This document shows positions 22,009-29,400 of a stretch of 31,086 nucleotides of DNA, piece by piece. Position 1 is the first letter of the stretch, and every line of letters starts with the position of its first letter. The notes under the pieces are model-generated. The model had not been told where the DNA came from and did no database searches. It was given only the letters and a program-made list of their open reading frames with translations. The DNA comes from CAZVBV01 sp964509975 (GTDB lineage Bacteria; Patescibacteriota; Gracilibacteria; UBA4473): assembly GCA_964509975.1 (NCBI GenBank), contig CAZDZO010000014.1:1-31086 (forward strand), read 5' to 3'. Made by a program: the position numbers and the translations under genes.

Positions 22009-23472
22009 ATGAAAGATACCCCCCTCGCTCTCACCTTTGACGACGTTCTTCTTGTGCCACAGTATTCTGAAATATTGCCCAAAGAAGTCTCACTCAAAAC
22101 AAAGTTTTCTCGAAATATAAAGCTCAATATTCCGCTCGTATCGGCGGCAATGGACACCGTGACAGAGGATCAGATGGCCATTACTATGGCACTTCATGGA
22201 GGAATTGGGGTTATTCACAAAAACTGCGATCCTGACGAACAAGCCGACATGGTGAAGAAGGTAAAACGATTTGAAAATGGATTCATTCGCGAACCACTCG
22301 TTCTTTCTCCAAAAAACACCATCGCGGAGGTTATTCAAATCCGAAAAGATCGACATTTTAAATCAATCCCTATTACTGAAGATGGAACACTCGAAACAAA
22401 GGTTGTCGGAATGATTTCTCGAAACGACTACCTTCAAAAACACGAAGGTTGCACCGTAAAAGAACGAATGACACTGCTTAAGGATCTGCTCACAGCTACT
22501 GGAGAAATTTCACTCTCTGCGGCCAATGATATTTTGGAAGAATCCAAACATTCAAAACTCCTCATGATCAACAAAGACGGCACTCTTAGCGCTCTTCTGA
22601 CCCGAAGGGATATCGAACGTAATGAAGAGTTTCCAAATGCCTCAAAAGACAAATACAAACGATTGCTCGTAGCAGCCGCTGTTGGGCCAGCACATAATAG
22701 AGACGAGCGCGTAAAGAAGCTTGTAAAAGCCGGTGTAGATGTTCTTATTGTTGACACCGCCCATGGTCACTCCAAAGGAGTTATTGATTGTGTAAAATAC
22801 GTAAAAGAAAAATTCCCAAAAGTAGATGTTATCGCTGGAAACATTGCCAGTCCACAAGCCGCTGAAGCGTTAATTAAAGCTGGTGCTGATGGACTCAAAG
22901 TTGGAATCGGACCTGGATCAATTTGTACAACACGTATTATTGCGGGAGTGGGAGTTCCACAACTTTCCGCTGTAATGAACGTTGCCGAAGTCGCTGCTCG
23001 ACACAAAATTCCTATTATCGCTGATGGAGGTCTCCGGTACTCTGGAGATGTTGCCAAAGCCTTAGCAGGAGGCGCAAGCTGCGTCATGATTGGATCACTC
23101 TTGGCAGGAACCGCTGAGGCCCCTGGAGAAATGATTTACTCTGGCGGAAAAACCTATAAATACTACCGAGGAATGGGATCGATGGCCGCTATGACAAAAG
23201 GAGGAAAGGAGCGATATGCCCAAGCCAACGTTGCTGACGAAAAACTCGTTCCCGAAGGAATCGAAGGAAAAATCCTTTTCAAAGGAGAAGCAAAGACTGA
23301 GATCTACCAACTCTGCGGAGGGGTGCGAAGCTCAATGGGATATAATGGAGCTGAGAATATTTCCGATTTCCAAAAGAAAGCAGAATTTGTTCGTATTACA
23401 GGTTCTGGAATCAAAGAATCACATCCGCACGATGTGTCTATCTTGAAAGAAGCTCCAAACTATCGAGGGTAG
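22009..23472 (+). CDS. guaB: IMP dehydrogenase
   Basis: GuaB oxidises IMP to XMP with NAD, the committed step to GMP. The 487-aa protein starts with the canonical ALTFDDVLLVPQYSEILP, has a CBS-domain insert (about residues 94-205), the substrate loop GPGSICTTR with catalytic Cys306, the flap-region GMGSMAAMTKGGKERY and PEGIEGKILFKG. ATG 22009 is chosen over 21946 because the latter precedes the promoter's -35 box. Length fits full CBS-containing enzymes. It is single, without guaA, and its stop is 1 nt from the convergent gene's stop. Confidence 0.97.
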   Translation: MKDTPLALTFDDVLLVPQYSEILPKEVSLKTKFSRNIKLNIPLVSAAMDTVTEDQMAITMALHGGIGVIHKNCDPDEQADMVKKVKRFENGFIREPLVLSPKNTIAEVIQIRKDRHFKSIPITEDGTLETKVVGMISRNDYLQKHEGCTVKERMTLLKDLLTATGEISLSAANDILEESKHSKLLMINKDGTLSALLTRRDIERNEEFPNASKDKYKRLLVAAAVGPAHNRDERVKKLVKAGVDVLIVDTAHGHSKGVIDCVKYVKEKFPKVDVIAGNIASPQAAEALIKAGADGLKVGIGPGSICTTRIIAGVGVPQLSAVMNVAEVAARHKIPIIADGGLRYSGDVAKALAGGASCVMIGSLLAGTAEAPGEMIYSGGKTYKYYRGMGSMAAMTKGGKERYAQANVADEKLVPEGIEGKILFKGEAKTEIYQLCGGVRSSMGYNGAENISDFQKKAEFVRITGSGIKESHPHDVSILKEAPNYRG

Positions 23473-23473
23473 A

Positions 23474-23896
23474 TTACGAGAGATTTGCCTTAAGTGCCGC
23501 AACCTGTGAATCTTCTTCGCTTTGTTCTGCTGTTTCAGCTACAACATTTTTTGCCGTTTCTTGTGCTTGGTAATCTTCTTTGAAATCAACGGCTAATTTC
23601 AGCATGTTTTCTTCTGCCACTTCTACAATATTTTCTTTTGCTGAACACTCCTCTTTGTTTTCAACCTTTAGCACTCCCGCAAATAAATTCACCATTTCTT
23701 GGTATTCTTGTGAGTCTCTTTCATATTGAGTACTCAAGTAATCCATCGAATCCTGCAAAAATTTCCCCGCTTGTTCATCAATTTCTCCAGCCGCAATAAT
23801 ATGCGCTAGGAAATCGTGTCGAGCTTGTAATGAAATCTCTTCACGAGTACAAAACCATTGAAGAAATTGTTCGAAGTCGGTGTATTGTTCAGTCAT
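23474..23896 (-). CDS. hypothetical acidic protein, partner of the 757-aa gene
   Basis: A 140-aa acidic, helical protein with no signal or membrane segment. The N-terminal 75 residues look globular (DFEQFLQWFCTREEISLQAR, HDFLAHIIAAGEIDEQAGKF). The C-terminal half is Glu/Ala-rich and probably disordered or coiled. It begins 2 nt after the 757-aa gene's stop, so the two are cotranscribed and perhaps functionally linked. I recognise no family. Confidence 0.6.
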   Translation of the reverse strand: MTEQYTDFEQFLQWFCTREEISLQARHDFLAHIIAAGEIDEQAGKFLQDSMDYLSTQYERDSQEYQEMVNLFAGVLKVENKEECSAKENIVEVAEENMLKLAVDFKEDYQAQETAKNVVAETAEQSEEDSQVAALKANLS

Positions 23897-23898
23897 GA

Positions 23899-26172
23899 TT
23901 AGGCAAAGGTAAGGGACATAGGTTCTCCAATTTCATTGGCATGATCTGGAAATTTAAAGTTTGGTTCTATCTCTGTTCCCGCGACATACCCCGGAAGGTT
24001 GTCAAAGATAAGAGCATTTACTTTGCTCGCACCACTTGTTTTTTGAAGAACAACAATCTTATTTGTTCCGGTTTGTCTTAAGACAAGAGCATCTGCTGTT
24101 TTACTAAGAATTCGCAAATTCCCAATCGGATTCGCTGGTCGAGTCAAAACATCATCACAAGCGAAATCTTTCCCAATGGCATATTTTTCAAAATCCATAG
24201 TCACTCGCGTTCCCTCTGGAGAAGAAAGCACCATGTCGAACCTCCTACTTTGATATCCTTCTAATTTCTTTCGGTACTTATCATTGTTTTCTTTTGCGGA
24301 GGTTGTCTTAAGGGAATTAAGAACACGATTTTTCCAGCTATTTGGAGCTCCTCCAAACAATGTTTTTCTTGTCGCAATGTCTGCATTTTTTGTGGTAATA
24401 GAAATCCTTTCATCCGAAAATTCTGAGGACACTAATGTGAATTCTGGGAGTATTGGCTCCTTTCCGAGGTGGGTTTGCAGATTAGCCTGTGCAGCGTTTA
24501 TATTAGCCGTTCTTGTGTTGTGATGCTCGGGAGGTGATCCAACAGGAACAACCACTGCAATTGCAGCTGCCAATGCTGCATCAAGTCCTCCTTTTGCAAT
24601 ATCCCAGTCACTCTTCTTAATATCATATTCATCATATTTCGCTCTCTCCTTACGCCATGTTTTTTCAAGTTTCCCGAGTTTTTCTACCACTTTTGAAAGT
24701 TCCGAAAAATAGGCATCAAGTATTTCTTTTTCCTGTGGATCCAAAGAAATTGCCGCTTGTTCATATACGCTTTTTTGGTCGGCAACATCTTGTATGAAAT
24801 CGTTTATTGATTGATAAACCGCATCATCAAGATTAATGGCTTCTTTTACAGCTACTAAGTCCACGTCTAACAGTTCTCTTGCGTCATCGTAAAGTATTTC
24901 CACCTCATTGTGATGACCCTCAAATTCCCCAGAATACGAATCAAGCCTATCTGGTCGTTCCTCTCCTTGTATCTTATTAATAAATGCCAAATATTTCTTT
25001 TTTAATGTCTTCGGCATGTCCTTTGTAAGATCAGCTTCTCCTTCAAGGTGTGCTGAATACACGAGAAAAATTGCTGAATCATCCAATTCTTTATTGTCTG
25101 CGAAATCCTGAAACAAAGCTTCTCGATTGATATTCCCCTGCGTTGTAATATATTGATCAAGTTCTGCTAAAAGAGTTTTGAGGTTCGGGGCACTTGTGTC
25201 CGCTTCCACATCTCCCATGTTTGCACGAATTGTATCCAAATTGGGATTCAATCCATTCACCTTATCTCGTGATTCTTTTTGGCCATCCCGAAGACCTTGT
25301 TGGTCATTTTCAAGAACTTCGGCTTCTTGGTTGAGATAATCCGGATTCCATCCAAGTTTTTTATAGGCCTCAAGTCGGTGTTGTCGTTCTGTGTACTCAA
25401 CTACTCTGTTGTACGGTGGTGGACCCCAAACAACCACAGCCCCTCCTATTTCTTGCTGTACCATGGTAAGAAAAGTAGTTTTCTGGTCCGGAGTGAGTGT
25501 TTCAAATCCGGCACTCAACATATCTTTTGTTCTGTTTGTAAAATCTTCTGCATCTGCTTTTCGGTTTTCCACTTGATGCTTAATCTCTTCGAAAATTCCT
25601 TTTACGACATCTCCTCGCACTTTCATTCGAGACTGCTCTGATCCTGTAGATTCTTTCTTGTAAGAAAGCCCGGCAGTATACCATCGCCCTTTAAAAAATC
25701 TTCGTCTAAATTCTTCTGTTTTGTCTTTTTGCGCGATAACCTGTTCGAGTCTTTGTTGATATTTCCCCTGAAGACCTGAAAGCGTTTGTTCTGCTCGCTT
25801 TACATTTTCAACACTCAAAAGAGCGTCTGTTCTTCGATCTCGGATGATATCTACAACCGTTTGGTAGTCATTCCCCCAATCAGCATTTGCATTCCCCGCT
25901 TCATCCAAAGCTCCAAAAACCCTGTTGCGCGTATATTCCTCCAGTCGCTCTGTTTTTGACTTCCCTTCGACCTGCCCAATCAAATCACGTGCAAATTCTG
26001 GCATTGCACGAAGCGCGGCAAGCTCCGCTTCCTTGAGTCTCTTTTCTTCATCAACTTTTTCCTGTTCTTTTCGAAATTTATCCACAACAGAAGCGTTTAA
26101 TTCCACTGTTGTATTTTCAACGCCAATGAACCGTGCGTTAGTTTGGCCGGAGAACTGAAAGATTCTTTTCAT
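23899..26172 (-). CDS. large orphan protein, helical with beta-rich C-terminus
   Basis: A 757-aa cytoplasmic-looking protein without signal peptide. After a short strand-like start (MKRIFQFSGQTNARFIGVEN), residues about 30-65, 120-155 and 265-310 are charged helices with coiled-coil character. The middle (350-520) is helical and acidic. A hydrophobic patch DAALAAAIAVVVPVGS lies at 531-546, possibly a buried helix or one membrane segment. The last 110 residues (about 645-757) alternate strands (FDMVLSS, TRVTMDFEKY, NLRILSK, ADALVLRQ, KIVVLQK). One cysteine (672) in 757 residues. No enzymatic motif is visible to me. Its own promoter is at 26194-26222. Confidence 0.65.
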   Translation of the reverse strand: MKRIFQFSGQTNARFIGVENTTVELNASVVDKFRKEQEKVDEEKRLKEAELAALRAMPEFARDLIGQVEGKSKTERLEEYTRNRVFGALDEAGNANADWGNDYQTVVDIIRDRRTDALLSVENVKRAEQTLSGLQGKYQQRLEQVIAQKDKTEEFRRRFFKGRWYTAGLSYKKESTGSEQSRMKVRGDVVKGIFEEIKHQVENRKADAEDFTNRTKDMLSAGFETLTPDQKTTFLTMVQQEIGGAVVVWGPPPYNRVVEYTERQHRLEAYKKLGWNPDYLNQEAEVLENDQQGLRDGQKESRDKVNGLNPNLDTIRANMGDVEADTSAPNLKTLLAELDQYITTQGNINREALFQDFADNKELDDSAIFLVYSAHLEGEADLTKDMPKTLKKKYLAFINKIQGEERPDRLDSYSGEFEGHHNEVEILYDDARELLDVDLVAVKEAINLDDAVYQSINDFIQDVADQKSVYEQAAISLDPQEKEILDAYFSELSKVVEKLGKLEKTWRKERAKYDEYDIKKSDWDIAKGGLDAALAAAIAVVVPVGSPPEHHNTRTANINAAQANLQTHLGKEPILPEFTLVSSEFSDERISITTKNADIATRKTLFGGAPNSWKNRVLNSLKTTSAKENNDKYRKKLEGYQSRRFDMVLSSPEGTRVTMDFEKYAIGKDFACDDVLTRPANPIGNLRILSKTADALVLRQTGTNKIVVLQKTSGASKVNALIFDNLPGYVAGTEIEPNFKFPDHANEIGEPMSLTFA

Positions 26173-26193
26173 ATTTTTCTAAAAAATCTGACT

Positions 26194-26222
26194 ATTCTAC
26201 CAGAATTTGCAAAAAAATGCAA
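26194..26222 (-). promoter_or_regulatory. promoter of the 757-aa/140-aa operon
   Basis: Minus strand TTGCAT (26222-26217), 17-nt spacer, TAGAAT (26199-26194) with extended -10 TGG. TTGCA/TGCAA forms a small inverted repeat over the -35. The leader is about 15 nt. Confidence 0.65.
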
Positions 26223-26231
26223 GGGGCAAAA

Positions 26232-26687
26232 TCACTTCACGCCTTTGCTCGGAATAAACCCACTTTCTGTTGCGACACTTTTTGTGCGAAAAAATCGCCT
26301 ATAACGCACTTCCACGCCCCGTGCAAAATAGGACTCTGATGGATAAAATTTCATCGTTTTGGCATTTCCCGTGTAGGGGAACTGCGTATATTTCAGATCG
26401 TTTTCAGTAGAAATTTGAGAAAGGGGGATTTCAAAATCTCCATCATTTTCTACCAAGTTTTCCTTGGCCCACAGAATACGCACGGGACCAGAGATGTTGA
26501 GCGACAACGAATCACCTGTGATATTTTTAAACTGAACCAATGAAATTTCGGGGCGAATATGACGAATTTGTATCTCGGGTTCTTTTTGAGAGATTGAAGT
26601 TCGTCCGATAAAGAAGGCGACGAGTGCAGTCACTAATATGAGAATTGTTGTTTTGAGTTTTGAAGACGGAGGCGAGGAGGTGATCAT
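26232..26687 (-). CDS. hypothetical membrane-anchored extracytoplasmic protein
   Basis: A 151-aa protein with a single N-terminal membrane anchor (about residues 12-28, TTILILVTALVAFFIGR) and a soluble domain of about 120 residues that should face outside. The domain is strand-rich (EISLVQFKNITGDSLSLNI, GPVRILWAKENLV) with a basic ending (VRYRRFFRTK). No cysteines, no known motif. ATG 26687 overlaps the stop of the four-helix protein gene as ATGA, implying coupling. Confidence 0.6.
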   Translation of the reverse strand: MITSSPPSSKLKTTILILVTALVAFFIGRTSISQKEPEIQIRHIRPEISLVQFKNITGDSLSLNISGPVRILWAKENLVENDGDFEIPLSQISTENDLKYTQFPYTGNAKTMKFYPSESYFARGVEVRYRRFFRTKSVATESGFIPSKGVK

Positions 26688-27067
26688 ATTTCAGATTTGC
26701 GATTTCGGATTGCAGATTTATTTTTTTTTGCAGATTTCAAAGAAACAACAACTATTGATACTATTTCATTAGCCTCTTTTAAAAGGGGGCTTATTTTTTC
26801 CTGTTCAAATAGCCCTGCTTCTATAATCATTTCCAACCAAAATACTGTTTCATCTGATTCTTCTTCCACGATACCAAGTTTCGCAATAAATTCTGCCCGA
26901 GAGCGCCCTCGGCACGCGGCTCTATAATTTGCCGCAACTGAACTTGCTGATCTAATTATTTGTCGGCTAATAACTTGGGATTCCATCGTGCGTGGCATAG
27001 CTTTTGAAAGCTTAAAAATTCGAAGTGAAAATTGTTTTGTACGTTTTTGAAAATCTTTTTTATCCAT
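26684..27067 (-). CDS. four-helix-bundle protein (23S rRNA IVS-type family)
   Basis: A 127-aa helical protein of the TIGR02436/IVP family, first known from intervening sequences in 23S rRNA genes; its function is unsettled. Family features are SRQIIRSASSVAANYRAACR (about 36-55), RSRAEFIAKLGIVEEESDET and VFWLEMIIEAGLF. ATG 27067 (MDKKDFQKRTKQF) matches family starts; an upstream ATG at 27091 would add residues read from a repeat. The C-terminal tail KSAIRNRKSEI is likewise encoded by a copy of the AATCCGAAAT repeat, so repeat sequence has become coding. No rRNA is adjacent. Confidence 0.85.
   Translation of the reverse strand: MDKKDFQKRTKQFSLRIFKLSKAMPRTMESQVISRQIIRSASSVAANYRAACRGRSRAEFIAKLGIVEEESDETVFWLEMIIEAGLFEQEKISPLLKEANEIVSIVVVSLKSAKKNKSAIRNRKSEI
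26691..26720. repeat. AATCCGAAATC repeat, inverted copy inside a gene end
   Basis: Contains TTTCGGATTGCAGATTT on the plus strand, the inverse of the copy at 27074-27106. It encodes the tail of the four-helix protein. Confidence 0.55.
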
Positions 27068-27073
27068 TGTTTT

Positions 27074-27106
27074 AAAATCTGAAATCCGCAATCCGAAATC
27101 TGAAAT
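27074..27106. repeat. AATCCGAAATC repeat, copy upstream of the four-helix gene
   Basis: Contains AAATCCGCAATCCGAAATC. With 26691-26720 it forms inverted flanks (17 of about 18 bases alike over TTTCGGATTGCrGATTT) around the four-helix gene. Confidence 0.55.
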
Positions 27107-27111
27107 TTTCT

Positions 27112-28227
27112 CTACACATTTTTAGAATATATTTGATTACCAAGATGTTTTATGAATCCCTTGAGTTCCATGATGGCAAGATTTGAACCTAGAACAGATC
27201 CTGATAATTCTGTGTCTCGAATAAGATCATCAATATGCCGCTGGTGTTCTGTTTCAAAGAGCCGAAGAATTTCTGATTCCGTACCCGTTGTTGGAAGATT
27301 TCGTCGTGCCTGTTTTTGTTCTACTACACGCTCCATTCCAAAAGTATTGAGCACTTGTTCTCCCGACAAAACCGCTGTTGCTTCTCCTTTTGCAAGTAAG
27401 GCATTCGTCCCTGCAGAATTGGGGGAAAAAATCTCCCCTGGGACGACAAAAACATCCTTTCCTTGATCATTGGCCAATTGAGCCGTAATCAAGCTTCCTG
27501 AGCCCTCTCTGGCCTCCACAACGAGGGTTGCCTGCGAGAGTCCGGATACAATTCTGTTGCGAATAGGAAAGTGCTCTGGACGCGCCTCTATTCCGGGGAG
27601 AAATTCTGAAAGCACCGCTCCTTTCTTTTCGGCCAAAAGTTTTTCCCCAAAGGCTCTATTTTGTGTGGGATAAAGAAAATCGATACCGTTTCCAAGAACG
27701 CAAATCGTACGAGCACCATTCTCGATTGCAACCTTGTGTGCCAAGGCATCTGCTCCAAGCGCCAACCCTGAAACAATCGTGATCCCTCTCTGTGCAATCG
27801 GACCGACAATATTTTCCAACGCCCGTTTTCCATACGATGAAATATTACGAGACCCGACGACCGACAGTGAGGGGAAATCTTCTGTTTGAAGTTCCCCTCG
27901 TACGAAAAGAAGAACTGGAGGCGAAGGGATGTGTTCCAATTGTGTTGGAAACCCTGCTTCTCCTTGGATTAAAACTCGTGCGCCACATTTTTCAAGACGC
28001 TCCATTTCCTTTTCTGGAACAACGGTATCTCGACTCTCAAAAAACGATTCGATTCCCTTTTTATCAATGCCGCAAGATTGAAAGTCTCTCAATGATGCTC
28101 GAAATACTTTCTCCCAATCGCCTTTGAAAAAAACGTTCAACGCTTGGTATCGCAAAAATGTCACATTCATGGCTCTGTGCACCGCGATCAAAAACTTCTT
28201 ATTCTTTGCCGAAATACCGTGTTCCAT
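27112..28227 (-). CDS. dprA: DNA processing protein DprA
   Basis: DprA protects incoming single-stranded DNA in transformation and loads RecA. The 371-aa protein has a helical N-terminal part, then the Rossmann-like DprA domain: SVVGSRNISSYGKRALEN (122-139), IVSGLALGADALAHKVAI (151-168), VLGNGIDFLYPTQN, FPIRNRIVSGLSQATLVVEA, GSLITAQLA and VVPGEIFSPNSAGTN. A C-terminal winged helix is suggested by ESEILRLFETEHQRHIDDLI. CPR genomes commonly keep this gene with com-type uptake functions, none of which is in this window. A palindrome directly precedes the start codon. Confidence 0.95.
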   Translation of the reverse strand: MEHGISAKNKKFLIAVHRAMNVTFLRYQALNVFFKGDWEKVFRASLRDFQSCGIDKKGIESFFESRDTVVPEKEMERLEKCGARVLIQGEAGFPTQLEHIPSPPVLLFVRGELQTEDFPSLSVVGSRNISSYGKRALENIVGPIAQRGITIVSGLALGADALAHKVAIENGARTICVLGNGIDFLYPTQNRAFGEKLLAEKKGAVLSEFLPGIEARPEHFPIRNRIVSGLSQATLVVEAREGSGSLITAQLANDQGKDVFVVPGEIFSPNSAGTNALLAKGEATAVLSGEQVLNTFGMERVVEQKQARRNLPTTGTESEILRLFETEHQRHIDDLIRDTELSGSVLGSNLAIMELKGFIKHLGNQIYSKNV

Positions 28228-28242
28228 TGAGAATAATTCTCA
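28228..28242. promoter_or_regulatory. palindrome abutting the dprA start
   Basis: TGAGAAT-A-ATTCTCA, a perfect 7-bp inverted repeat, lies immediately before ATG 28227. No convincing -35/-10 pair is visible nearby. It could be an operator or an RNA hairpin masking the start. Confidence 0.45.
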
Positions 28243-28283
28243 GTATTTTGAACGTTTCCTCAATCCAACAACTTTATATAAAT

Positions 28284-28985
28284 TTAAGATTTGAGAACCC
28301 GAAGTTTCCGACTCGTCTGACTCAAGACCTCTGGCTCTCCATCGCGAACAATGAGAATGTCTTCTATTCTAATACCAAATTTATCTGGATAATACAGCCC
28401 GGGTTCACACGTCACCACCATGCCTTCTTTTAAAACTGAGTTCGAATTAGAGGTTTCTGAAGTTTGAACCCGAGAAGTAATGCGCGGTTCCTCATGCACC
28501 TCCTTTCCGACCCCGTGTCCAAGGCCATGAATAAAGAATTTTTCATCAGAACCGAGTTCTTTGCGCACAAACTGGTCCAATTCCACAGCACTTTTCTCAG
28601 GTAAAAATTGCTTCAGCGCCGCCTCATGAATACGCAATACTTTTTCGTATTTTTCTCGGAAATCGGAAGAAGGTTCTCCTAGTGAAAACATGCGGGTGAC
28701 ATCACTACACCACCCTTCATATTTCGCTCCACAATCGAGGAGAATTGTGTCTCCTTGTTGCAAGAATCGATCCTCTCTTGGTTCATGGTGTGGTTCTGCC
28801 GCCCCCTCTCCAAAAGCCACAATAATAGGAAAAGCAAGATCGTATTTTCCTTTGTTGCGAATGGCTGTTTCAAGTTTGTCGGCTACTTCTTTTTCGCTCA
28901 CGCCTTGCCGAAGCAGACTGGGAACAAGACGCTCCAAAAGACCATCTACATGTGCCTGTGCTATGCGAATAGAGTCCTGTTTCAT
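28284..28985 (-). CDS. M24-family metallopeptidase (Xaa-Pro dipeptidase-like, single domain)
   Basis: A 233-aa pita-bread peptidase that uses two metal ions. The five ligands are visible: Asp84 (ILLDCGAKYEGWCSD), Asp95, His157 (FIHGLGHGVG), Glu194 (VTCEPGLYYP) and Glu208 (FGIRIEDI). GLGHGVGKEVHEEPRI and EPGLYYPDKFGIRIED are prolidase/aminopeptidase P features, not methionine aminopeptidase. The N-terminal creatinase domain of full-length enzymes (350-440 aa) is missing. ATG 28985 overlaps the upstream gene's stop as ATGA, better than ATG 29012. It is the third gene of the secY operon, where map stands in many bacteria. Confidence 0.9.
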   Translation of the reverse strand: MKQDSIRIAQAHVDGLLERLVPSLLRQGVSEKEVADKLETAIRNKGKYDLAFPIIVAFGEGAAEPHHEPREDRFLQQGDTILLDCGAKYEGWCSDVTRMFSLGEPSSDFREKYEKVLRIHEAALKQFLPEKSAVELDQFVRKELGSDEKFFIHGLGHGVGKEVHEEPRITSRVQTSETSNSNSVLKEGMVVTCEPGLYYPDKFGIRIEDILIVRDGEPEVLSQTSRKLRVLKS

Positions 28986-29251
28986 TTTTCTTTTGGGCAG
29001 AACGAGCACCATTTGGGAAGTCCTTTTATTTTCTTCTTAAGCACAAAGATTAAGAATCCCACTAAAATTAAAATATCAAACAAAAAATGCAAAATTTCTC
29101 TGATCGTTGGAGCTCCCTGAAAGAGCTGATTAATTTCTGCCATTAGTGTTATGAGTATCACTAAAACACCGGCACAAACCCACCCCTGCCAAGTCACTGG
29201 AGTATATCCGTATTTATACCGTTTTGGCGCAAACCAATAGTTCTTTTCCAT
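28982..29251 (-). CDS. hypothetical two-TM membrane protein
   Basis: An 89-aa protein starting MEKNYWFAPKRYKYGYTPVT, then WQGW and two hydrophobic segments (about residues 25-38 and 50-70) joined by a short loop, with a basic end KKKIKGLPKW and two cysteines. Small proteins beginning with this (Y)WFxxRRYGYG...TWQGW pattern are familiar from CPR and other bacteria, without known function. It overlaps the M24 peptidase by ATGA and lies 149 nt downstream of secY. Confidence 0.7.
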   Translation of the reverse strand: MEKNYWFAPKRYKYGYTPVTWQGWVCAGVLVILITLMAEINQLFQGAPTIREILHFLFDILILVGFLIFVLKKKIKGLPKWCSFCPKEK

Positions 29252-29400
29252 GCAAAAGAAGTGTAGGGAAAGATTTATTTATTTCAATCTTGCAAATTAA
29301 AAGAAGATCTTTGCCGGAGTCTAGCCTCGACTTGGTCGGGGGCAGGGATGTAAGATTCTTCGGCTTCGCTCCGTCTTCGGCGGGCTTAGCTCGAATTCAC
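29252..29400. other. secY-downstream spacer with GC-rich degenerate repeat
   Basis: No gene. Contains CTCGAC-TTG-GTCGGG (one mismatch) and TTCGGCTTCG-type words shared with 9975-10055. Not a clear terminator, so read-through from secY into the two downstream genes is likely. Confidence 0.4.

Noticed and set aside
28284..28985. Methionine aminopeptidase (map)
   Set aside because: EPGLYYPDKFGIRIED and GLGHGVGKEVHEEP are Xaa-Pro peptidase features, and MetAP's EP(M/F) pattern is absent.
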